From an uncultured Lachnospiraceae bacterium (GTDB taxonomy: Bacteria > Bacillota > Clostridia > Lachnospirales > Lachnospiraceae), in the NCBI GenBank assembly GCA_905236365.1, contig CAJOPP010000148.1, forward strand, positions 1-6,686: 6,686 nucleotides of DNA. The letters run 5' to 3'. The translations under genes and the position numbers were made by a program. Under the pieces are notes generated by a model, which saw only the letters and a program-made list of their open reading frames with translations, ran no database searches and was not told the origin of the DNA. Of the stretch, positions 1 to 4,983 are shown one piece after another. Numbering within the stretch: position 1 is the first letter of the stretch; each line of letters opens with the position of its first letter.

Positions 1-1
1 C

Positions 2-121
2 TACCGGAGAACAAAAAAGGGATTAGTATATCGCAACATGGGAACTATGGAAAATCATGTATGGAGCATAATAGCAAGACGAATGAAACATAACCATACA
101 TGCATGATAAAGGATAATTAA
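2..121 (+). pseudogene. C-terminal remnant of an ISLre2/UPF0236-type transposase (partial)
   Basis: Frame 2 is open from the window edge to a TAA at 119-121 and reads about 39 residues. It contains GLVYRNMGTMENHV, then WSIIARRMKHNHTC. From memory this resembles the C-terminal region of ISLre2-family (UPF0236) transposases, where an 'NMG.ME..V...I..RMK' stretch is followed by a W-S-K-x-G segment. Here the resemblance stops after HTC at about base 105. The frame then ends in MIKDN and a stop, so the usual tail of several dozen residues is missing. The gene is therefore broken at this end as well as being cut by the window edge. The break could come from decay or from arrival of the IS91-like element to the right. 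The family call rests on recalled motifs, not on a search. Confidence 0.5.
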
Positions 122-554
122 GCAGCTAATGAATAAGACTGCCCGAACGGGCGATCTTATATAAGATTATTTGTGTGATAAGAATTGTGCCAACGATTGC
201 TTGACAGTAAAACGCTTTTCTTACTTTATAGGATTAGGGTGTCAAAAGTATGCAATGAACGTTTTTGCTCGTCAAGTTTCACAAACAAAATGCATCTTCA
301 CTCAGTCAGGCTGAGCGTTCCGATGCTATATTATTTGTGCAACTTAACAAATATAGTTTATGAAGCATACTTTTGGTTTTGCCGAATTGAACAAAGTCGC
401 GTCCGGATTATGGAGTTTGTATCGTTCTCATCCCATCATGTTTTTATTTTTTGAAAATCAAACACATACCATATTCAATAACAGTAATCTATTTTTGACG
501 TACTTTAATAAGCTCCCAAAGGAACTAAATTTAAAAATATTTACTTTTCAGCTT
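122..554. other. AT-rich non-coding stretch downstream of the IS91-like transposase
   Basis: No convincing gene is present. The small open frames here have no family-like motifs or good ribosome binding sites and run into the transposase in the wrong sense. Visible structure is limited to two adjacent inverted repeats at 141-167 and a small hairpin at 301-315 (CTCAG, 5-nt loop, CTGAG) just before a GTTC at 317-320. There is also a weak plus-strand promoter-like pair, TTGACA at 201-206 and TTTATA at 225-230, with 18 bp between them. IS91-family elements carry their replication-origin end (oriIS) downstream of the transposase, so that end should lie somewhere in this stretch. I cannot place the boundary. 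Confidence 0.5.
141..167. repeat. Two adjacent inverted repeats
   Basis: GCCCG-AA-CGGGC lies at 141-152. It is followed one base later by the perfect 14-bp palindrome ATCTTATATAAGAT at 154-167. No T-run follows on either side, so neither is a classical terminator. Their position, between the ISLre2-like remnant and the 3' end of the IS91-like transposase, fits the hairpin expected near an oriIS end. That role is inference. Confidence 0.5.
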
Positions 555-1718
555 CTACGTTACTGCATAACGTACTTTACGTTCTACATAAAAGTTCATG
601 ACCTCACCACAGCAGGGACATATGGTAACATCTTTCACATATAGTTTCTTTATGATTGAAGGTTTATCTGAGCGGTTGAACCTCGACAAAAACTTACGAC
701 ATCCAATTAGATTTCTGCAGATACTGATCTTGGAATTCTTATTTCGGTTACTCAGCAGTCCATAATGCCTTATCCGTACAAACCTCTTGGGAGGAATATG
801 CATTAAAAATCTCCGTACAAATTCAATACTATCTAAAGTAAGTTCTTTCCATACTCCTCCGTTTTTGTAATCTTTTACACGGATCGTGACCGTTTTTTCA
901 TCCATCCGCAGGATACGGCTGTTCGAAATAGCAATACGGTGTGTATAACGACCAAGATAATGCATCACTGTTTTTGCACCTGCGAATGATTCCCGGATAT
1001 CTGTGACCCAGTCTTTATTGTAACATATATCCAGAAGTTCTTTGTAAGTATAATAGTTGCGGAATTTTTCAGCTTGTCCATGATATTCCAGTTTTCCTTC
1101 ATCGTGAAGCTTTTTCACACCAGCCATGAACTTTCCTTTAAACAGTCTCGCCATAACTTTTCCGGGAAGAAAGAAGCCGTCTTTTGATTGTCTCCACTGC
1201 CTGTCTGTATCAAGACCTCCACATGTTGACAGCAGATGCAAGTGGGGATGGTAGCTTAAGTCGGAACCCCATGTGTGTAAGATGCTGATAAATCCGGGTG
1301 TTGCACCAATATAAGAGGGACCTTCCGACAGCTCCATGATTGTTTCAGCTGCCGCATGGAAAAAGAGTCCATACATCTCCTTCTGATTACTGTATATCAA
1401 AGGATATAATTCAGAGGGACATGTCATGACCACATGGTAATAGTCTATATCAAGTACATACTCGTTCTGTGCATCCACCCATATTTCATTGGAAAGAGCC
1501 TGGCACATGGGACAGGACCGGTCACCGCATGAATTATTATGATAGATCTTATACCCACAGGCTTCACAGTGTGAAATATTTGCTCCAAAGGCTCCTGTTT
1601 TGCAGTTTATGATATGGTACACAGTTTTTGCCTGGACAGCATTTACATCATGAGCTTTCAGATATACTGGGTAGAACCGTTTCAGCACATCCTGCATTGT
1701 CAGTTTATTTGTTGCCAT
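555..1718 (-). CDS. IS91-like (HUH, Y2) rolling-circle transposase
   Basis: This protein of about 387 residues is a single-strand DNA nuclease/transposase of the IS91 family (Zn_Tnp_IS91 plus Y2_Tnp domains). It would nick at one end of the element and move it by rolling-circle replication. An N-terminal zinc-binding region has C51xxC54 and C69xxC72. The HUH metal motif lies in HPHLH at 157-161. The paired catalytic tyrosines are Y254 and Y258 in YLGRY, the YxxxY signature of the family. A second cysteine knuckle (CPCC, 367-370) sits near the C-terminus. I chose the ATG at 1716-1718 because GGGAGG lies 6 nt upstream of it. An upstream in-frame ATG at 1740-1742 would add 8 residues but has no comparable ribosome binding site. 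No frameshift or premature stop is visible, so the gene may be functional. Its start overlaps the end of the recombinase fragment, implying they were once co-transcribed. Confidence 0.9.
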   Translation of the reverse strand: MATNKLTMQDVLKRFYPVYLKAHDVNAVQAKTVYHIINCKTGAFGANISHCEACGYKIYHNNSCGDRSCPMCQALSNEIWVDAQNEYVLDIDYYHVVMTCPSELYPLIYSNQKEMYGLFFHAAAETIMELSEGPSYIGATPGFISILHTWGSDLSYHPHLHLLSTCGGLDTDRQWRQSKDGFFLPGKVMARLFKGKFMAGVKKLHDEGKLEYHGQAEKFRNYYTYKELLDICYNKDWVTDIRESFAGAKTVMHYLGRYTHRIAISNSRILRMDEKTVTIRVKDYKNGGVWKELTLDSIEFVRRFLMHIPPKRFVRIRHYGLLSNRNKNSKISICRNLIGCRKFLSRFNRSDKPSIIKKLYVKDVTICPCCGEVMNFYVERKVRYAVT

Positions 1719-2049
1719 CACATTCCTCCCTGTATGTATCAAAAGGACTGCGTATCCCCATCAGAGCTTTTGAAGTCATCTGGAGATATACGTCTGTGGA
1801 AGAAGGATTACGATGACCTAAAAGCTGCTGGATAAATGTATGGCTGACGCCTTCCTCCAGCATATGACAGGCGAAGCTGTGGCGCATTGTATGAGGTGTT
1901 ACACCTTCTGGGAACCCCGGTTTATGGATATGTTCCTTGATAAACTGTTCAACTTTCGTTCTACCGCTTTCTGAAGAGATTTTAGTATGTTGGAGAGTTA
2001 CGTTTAGCTTAAGTTTATCGAACGGATTATCGCTTTTTATCTGTCCCGT
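1705..2049 (-). pseudogene. Tyrosine recombinase, C-terminal catalytic half only (truncated)
   Basis: The minus strand is open for 114 codons from an in-frame TAG at 2050-2052 to the stop at 1705-1707. It carries the second half of a phage-integrase-type catalytic domain. The H-x-x-R box is PHTMRHSFACH, with H53 and R56 counted from the open frame. The LGH box has H79, and the nucleophilic tyrosine Y88 lies in TDVYLQM. The N-terminal DNA-binding domain and the first catalytic arginine are absent, and there is no start codon before the internal ATG at 1885-1887. It is therefore a 5'-truncated relic. The 14-bp overlap with the transposase start fits a two-gene IS91-like element in which a tyrosine recombinase precedes the transposase. 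The open frame ends about where the dispersed repeat (2056 onward) begins, so that junction is the likely break point. Confidence 0.8.
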
Positions 2050-2055
2050 CTAAAG

Positions 2056-2105
2056 TTAATGACATTGGTTCAGACGTACGCTACCGAGTGAACTGTAACC
2101 GTTCA
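2056..2105 (+). repeat. Dispersed repeat, left copy (inverted relative to 4774-4870)
   Basis: Bases 2080-2099 (CGCTACCGAGTGAACTGTAA) match the reverse complement of 4793-4815 with one mismatch. The flanking CATTGGTT and CAGACG (2063-2076) also match the other copy in reverse complement, but the right copy has extra bases between the blocks. This copy therefore looks internally deleted. It begins about where the truncated recombinase frame ends. Confidence 0.6.
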
Positions 2106-2138
2106 GATGCGGAATAGTAACATGGAAAAAATAAACAC

Positions 2139-2167
2139 TTGCCATAATGGTTCTTTCGTAATATAAT
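2139..2167 (+). promoter_or_regulatory. Sigma-A promoter of the polymerase/YolD operon
   Basis: TTGCCA at 2139-2144 (5 of 6 to consensus) is followed by a 17-bp spacer and a perfect TATAAT at 2162-2167. The start site would fall near 2173-2176, giving an untranslated leader of about 130 nt before the polymerase ATG at 2305. Confidence 0.85.
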
Positions 2168-2172
2168 GTAAT

Positions 2173-2186
2173 CGAACAAATGTTCT
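2173..2186 (+). promoter_or_regulatory. LexA (SOS) operator
   Basis: CGAACAAATGTTCT matches the Gram-positive SOS box consensus CGAACRNRYGTTCG at 13 of 14 positions. It begins 5 bp after the -10 element and covers the predicted transcription start. LexA bound here should block initiation until RecA-stimulated LexA self-cleavage after DNA damage. The gene downstream is a translesion polymerase, which is a classical SOS target. Confidence 0.88.
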
Positions 2187-2304
2187 TTTGAAGGCGAAAT
2201 AAAGATGATGATTGTAGACGGTTAGTATCAAACGAAGCAGAGTGCAGATGGTATAACCGGCAATTCACTGCGCGGTACGAACGGTTACAGGGAGGGATAG
2301 ATAG
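2187..2304 (+). promoter_or_regulatory. 5' leader and ribosome binding site of the polymerase gene
   Basis: The ribosome binding site is GGAGGG at 2291-2296, 8 nt before the ATG at 2305. Just upstream, TAACCG (2254-2259) can pair with CGGTTA (2282-2287), forming a weak hairpin that ends next to the ribosome binding site. The ACGGTTA motif occurs twice, near 2218 and 2281. A six-codon open frame (MMIVDG) starts at 2205, but its ribosome binding site is poor. Leader-based control is possible but not demonstrated by the sequence. Confidence 0.5.
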
Positions 2305-3840
2305 ATGTCTGATAATTCAAAACAACGTAAGTACATTGCAATTGATCTAAAGTCTTTCTATGCATCCGTAGAATGTCAGGAACGGAAGTTGAATCCATTG
2401 ACAACGAATTTGGTGGTGGCAGATGCCGACAGAACGGAGAAGACCATCTGCCTTGCAGTATCCCCATCATTAAAAGCCTATGGGATTCCGGGCAGGGCAA
2501 GACTTTTTGAAGTGATTCAGAAAGTCAGAGAGATTAACGCTTCCAGAAGAATGAATGCTCCCGGAGGTCAATTGTCAGGAGAATCATACAGTGCGCCGGA
2601 GTTGGAAGAGAATCCCAATCTGGCACTCAGCTTTGTGACAGCACCCCCTCGGATGGCTTTGTATATCGAGTACAGTGCCAGAATTTATAATATTTATCTG
2701 AAGTATGTAGCACCGGAGGATATACATGTCTATTCCATTGATGAGGTTTTTATAGATGTGACGGATTATTTGCAGACATACCGGCTGACGCCGCATGAAC
2801 TTGCCATGAAGATGATCCGGGAGATTTTACAGACAACGGGAATTACCGCTACAGCAGGGATTGGAACGAATCTTTATCTCTGCAAAGTGGCGATGGATAT
2901 TGTGGCAAAGCATATGCCTGCGGATAAGGATGGTGTTCGTATCGCAGAACTGGATGAGATGTCTTATCGCAAACAGTTATGGACCCATGAGCCACTGACT
3001 GATTTTTGGAGAGTGGGGAATGGCTATGCCGGGAAGTTACAGGAAAAGGGTCTCTATACAATGGGTGATATAGCACGTTGTTCCATCGGCGGAAAATGGG
3101 ATTATTATAATGAAGATCTGTTATACCAACTTTTTGGGGTCAATGCCGAGTTGTTGATTGATCATGCATGGGGATGGGAACCTTGTGCCATGGAACAGGT
3201 CAAAGCATACAAACCGGAGTCGAACAGCTTAAGTTCCGGGCAGGTACTACAGAGCCCTTATGATTTTCATAAGGGAAAGCTGATTACAAGAGAGATGACA
3301 GATCTTCTGGTACTGGATCTGGTGGATAAGGGCCTTGTGACGAATCAGGTAGTGCTGACAGTGGGATATGATGTGGAGAATTTAGCGGATCCGGATAAGA
3401 GGAGAGCTTATACAGGAGCGGTAAAGATGGATCATTATGGACGAATGGTCCCAAAGCATGCCCATGGAACGACCAATCTTGATACACGAACGTCTTCCAC
3501 AAAGCGGATCATAGAAGCAGTGATGGATTTATATGATCGTATTGTTGATGAGAATCTGTTGATACGACGAATCAATATTACAGCCAATCATGTAGTGTCA
3601 GCGACAACCGGAGAAAGCAGGCAGTCCTTTGAACAGTTAGATCTTTTTACGGATTATGAAGCATTAGAGGCAACTCGTGCAGCGGAAGAGAGGGAACTGG
3701 AACGGGAAAGAAACATCCAAAAGGCAATTCTGAACATCAGGAAAAAATATGGAAAAAATGCCATCCTAAAAGGAATGAATCTGCAGGAAGGAGCCATGAC
3801 GATTCAGCGCAATCAGCAAATTGGAGGACATAAGGCATAG
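2305..3840 (+). CDS. Y-family translesion DNA polymerase (UmuC/UvrX/YqjW-like)
   Basis: This 511-residue protein is a Y-family (ImpB/MucB/SamB) polymerase that copies past damaged template bases, usually with loss of fidelity. The catalytic palm is complete. D14 lies in IDLKSFYASVEC (13-24). D146 and E147 lie in SIDEVF (144-149). The conserved TATAGIGTN segment is at 181-189. A helix-hairpin-helix/thumb region follows (about 225-300), then a little-finger region (about 310-435). QLDLF at 444-448 matches the beta-clamp binding motif, so it should be recruited to the sliding clamp. A charged helix follows, and the C-terminal tail ends in RNQQIGGH. Length is longer than DinB (about 350-420 residues) and typical of the UmuC-like Firmicute group. 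The LexA box upstream indicates SOS induction, and a YolD-like gene follows, as with uvrX and yqjW in Bacillus. It appears intact. Confidence 0.93.
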   Translation: MSDNSKQRKYIAIDLKSFYASVECQERKLNPLTTNLVVADADRTEKTICLAVSPSLKAYGIPGRARLFEVIQKVREINASRRMNAPGGQLSGESYSAPELEENPNLALSFVTAPPRMALYIEYSARIYNIYLKYVAPEDIHVYSIDEVFIDVTDYLQTYRLTPHELAMKMIREILQTTGITATAGIGTNLYLCKVAMDIVAKHMPADKDGVRIAELDEMSYRKQLWTHEPLTDFWRVGNGYAGKLQEKGLYTMGDIARCSIGGKWDYYNEDLLYQLFGVNAELLIDHAWGWEPCAMEQVKAYKPESNSLSSGQVLQSPYDFHKGKLITREMTDLLVLDLVDKGLVTNQVVLTVGYDVENLADPDKRRAYTGAVKMDHYGRMVPKHAHGTTNLDTRTSSTKRIIEAVMDLYDRIVDENLLIRRINITANHVVSATTGESRQSFEQLDLFTDYEALEATRAAEERELERERNIQKAILNIRKKYGKNAILKGMNLQEGAMTIQRNQQIGGHKA

Positions 3841-3890
3841 TACAGCACATCGCAAATAATGATACAAAAGAAAGAGAAGTGAGCAAAGGC

Positions 3891-4337
3891 ATGCAATCTA
3901 ATCTGAATGATCCACATAGATATGATGACATTATATATCTCCCACATCATGTATCTGCTGCCCATCCGCAGATGAATGGAATGAACCGGGCAGCACAGTT
4001 TGCTCCTTTTGCGGCACTGAATGGTTATGAGGACGCCATCGCAGAGACACAGCGGATTACTAATCAAAAAATTGAGATGGACGAGAATCGTGCAGCATTA
4101 TTGGATGCAAAATTTCAGATGCTGGCAGAACAGATGAATACTCATCCGGAAGTAAAGATTACTCATTTTGTGCCGGATGAAAAGAAAGAAGGGGGTACAT
4201 ATATTGAAGTGACGGGAAGAATCAGGAAGGTCGATTCATGTACTCGTTCTGTAGTCATGATAGATGGGACAAGCATACCGTTTCATCAGATTCTGGAGAT
4301 TGAGAGTCAGATATTTGGTGATGTGGAATGTTGGTAA
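3891..4337 (+). CDS. YolD-like family protein
   Basis: This protein of about 148 residues belongs to the YolD-like family (PF08863). Visible family features are YDDIIYLPH near the N-terminus (11-19), RAAQFAPFAALNGYEDAI (33-50), and a helical acidic segment. A beta-rich C-terminal half carries a VPDEKKEGGTY stretch and an IPFHQILEIE end. Family members are encoded next to Y-family polymerases in Firmicutes and are proposed to work with them in the way UmuD partners UmuC. The biochemical role is not established. The gene starts 50 bp after the polymerase stop with no terminator between, so it shares the SOS-controlled transcript. I prefer the ATG at 3891, where GAGAAGTGA at 3874-3882 gives a reasonable ribosome binding site. 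An in-frame GTG at 3879 would add 4 residues, but it lies inside that site. Confidence 0.88.
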   Translation: MQSNLNDPHRYDDIIYLPHHVSAAHPQMNGMNRAAQFAPFAALNGYEDAIAETQRITNQKIEMDENRAALLDAKFQMLAEQMNTHPEVKITHFVPDEKKEGGTYIEVTGRIRKVDSCTRSVVMIDGTSIPFHQILEIESQIFGDVECW

Positions 4338-4390
4338 TCATCCACGGAAATATATGGAACCATTATTGTGTATATCTTAGACAGAGATGA

Positions 4391-4421
4391 CCCCCGCCTC
4401 TAAGCAAAGCGTAGGCGGGGG
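4391..4421. repeat. GC-rich hairpin 1 after yolD-like gene
   Basis: CCCCCGCCT at 4391-4399 pairs perfectly with AGGCGGGGG at 4413-4421 around a 13-nt loop. It lies 53 bp after the YolD stop. No T-run follows, so it is not a classical intrinsic terminator, although it could protect the 3' end of the operon transcript. Confidence 0.75.
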
Positions 4422-4432
4422 CAGGAAACTTG

Positions 4433-4462
4433 TCTCAGGCGGGGTTCAATCTCCGCCTGAGA
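4433..4462. repeat. GC-rich hairpin 2
   Basis: TCTCAGGCGG at 4433-4442 pairs perfectly with CCGCCTGAGA at 4453-4462. One G-T and one G-C pair extend it to 12 pairs around a TTCAAT loop. Its arms share the AGGCGGGG core with hairpin 1 only 11 bp upstream, so arm exchange between the two hairpins is possible. Confidence 0.75.
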
Positions 4463-4487
4463 TATACGCTCCGCGAGGATGCACAGA

Positions 4488-4569
4488 GATTTGCATATGA
4501 AATATGTCAGCATAGCTGACGCAAATCCCGCGTCAAGACTCGCGAGCGAGTCTTGAATGCATAGTGCAT
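4488..4569. repeat. Cluster of tight-loop inverted repeats (possible structured RNA or foldback element)
   Basis: GATTTGC (4488-4494) pairs with GCAAATC (4521-4527) and encloses two smaller hairpins: CATAT-GAA-ATATG (4494-4506) and GTCAGC-ATA-GCTGAC (4506-4520). The arrangement would fold as a three-way junction. Six bases on is TCAAGACTCGC-GA-GCGAGTCTTGA (4533-4556), a perfect 11-bp foldback. ATGCA-TAG-TGCAT (4557-4569) follows directly. All pairing is exact. The strand and the function are unknown. Confidence 0.65.
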
Positions 4570-4571
4570 GA

Positions 4572-4598
4572 TCAAATGTATATATACGATTCGTTTGA
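4572..4598. repeat. Weak AT-rich inverted repeat
   Basis: TCAAATG at 4572-4578 pairs with CGTTTGA at 4592-4598, with one G-T pair. The 10-bp palindrome GTATATATAC (4578-4587) overlaps its left arm and loop. It is followed by CGTTTT, too short a T-run for a confident terminator. Confidence 0.45.
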
Positions 4599-4608
4599 CG
4601 TTTTAATA

Positions 4609-4656
4609 GTGCAGTCTTTTCGGGATTTCAGAGAACCCTTTCCGAAAAGACTGCAC
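4609..4656. repeat. Long perfect hairpin (15-bp stem)
   Basis: GTGCAGTCTTTTCGG at 4609-4623 is exactly complementary to CCGAAAAGACTGCAC at 4642-4656. The 18-nt loop contains a smaller TTC-AGA-GAA foldback at 4627-4635. No T-run follows on either strand. A stem this long without mismatches is unlikely by chance and suggests a selected structure or a recent inverted-repeat element. Confidence 0.75.
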
Positions 4657-4690
4657 CGCTCGACCAGAATATCCATTATAAGAAAAGAAG

Positions 4691-4760
4691 AAAAAAAATA
4701 GTGATACCGGCAATGAAAAGTCATTCGAATTATCCCTGCTGTTACCGGTAGAATTTTTTT
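4691..4760. terminator. Possible bidirectional intrinsic terminator
   Basis: TACCGG at 4705-4710 pairs with CCGGTA at 4745-4750. The pairing may extend inward past one mismatch, and AATGA/TCATT can form an inner hairpin at 4712-4725. The plus strand continues with GAA and seven T (4754-4760). The minus strand continues, after six bases, with eight T (the A-run at 4691-4698). Stem strength is modest and the loop is long, so the call is tentative. Confidence 0.4.
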
Positions 4761-4773
4761 GATGGCTTACCCC

Positions 4774-4870
4774 CTGAATGGTAACCAATGTAACGTTACA
4801 GTTCACTCGTTAGCGTCCGGCTTAAGTAAATGACATTGCGTCTGAACAGTAACCAATGTAACTTTTACAG
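4774..4870 (-). repeat. Dispersed repeat, right copy (inverted relative to 2056-2105)
   Basis: The reverse complement of 4793-4815 matches 2080-2102 closely, around GAGTGAACTGTAAC, and other blocks match beyond it. Within this copy, CTGAATGGTAACCAATGTAAC (4774-4794) recurs as CTGAACAGTAACCAATGTAAC (4842-4862), a direct repeat 68 bp apart with 2 differences. The perfect palindrome TGTAACGTTACA lies at 4789-4800. Confidence 0.65.
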
Positions 4871-4892
4871 CGGTTGTCAGGGCTTAAAATGA

Positions 4893-4921
4893 TTGATTTT
4901 TATAATAGATTTGGCTATAAT
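4893..4921 (+). promoter_or_regulatory. Sigma-A promoter of the GGDEF-EAL gene
   Basis: TTGATT at 4893-4898 and TATAAT at 4916-4921 are separated by 17 bp. This predicts a start near 4928 and a leader of about 55 nt. A second TATAAT at 4901-4906 lacks a well-spaced -35. The ribosome binding site is AGGAGA at 4972-4977, with GGAG 7 nt before the ATG at 4984. Confidence 0.65.
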
Positions 4922-4983
4922 ATTTGTAATGAAATAATCAGTAATGGGCGGCAAACGGATAAAAGAATAATAGGAGAAGATAC

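Larger units (their letters stand above)
4338..4983. other. Gene-free intergenic region rich in secondary structure
   Basis: No plausible coding frame is present. In order the region holds a short AT-rich spacer (4338-4388), a chain of hairpins (4391-4656), and a purine-rich stretch (4679-4698). Then come a bidirectional terminator-like site (4691-4760), two copies of the dispersed repeat (4774-4870), and the promoter and ribosome binding site of the GGDEF-EAL gene (4893-4977). The individual elements are listed separately. Confidence 0.7.

Noticed and set aside
201..230. Plus-strand promoter TTGACA-18-TTTATA in the IS91 flank
   Set aside because: The -10 matches only half of consensus and no gene follows, so it is mentioned only in the description of the gap.
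185..644. Two small plus-strand open frames (89 and 94 codons)
   Set aside because: They overlap each other, have low-complexity Phe/Tyr-rich products typical of AT-rich non-coding DNA, lack good ribosome binding sites, and the second runs antisense into the transposase end.
1614..1835. Plus-strand open frames opposite the transposase/recombinase junction
   Set aside because: They are antisense shadows of two recognisable genes and show no family motifs.
2056..2268. Minus-strand 70-codon open frame upstream of the polymerase
   Set aside because: It covers the promoter, LexA box and repeat, has no ribosome binding site of note and no recognisable product.
4488..4598. tRNA-like cloverleaf
   Set aside because: Nested stems are present, but there is no acceptor stem with a T-loop motif (GTTCRA) or a recognisable anticodon arm at tRNA spacing.
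4391..4656. CRISPR array
   Set aside because: The inverted repeats differ from one another in sequence and spacing; there are no regular direct repeats with unique spacers.
4603..4806. Minus-strand 67-codon open frame in the hairpin region
   Set aside because: It includes a run of phenylalanines from the A-rich stretch and overlaps hairpins and repeats; it looks like chance.
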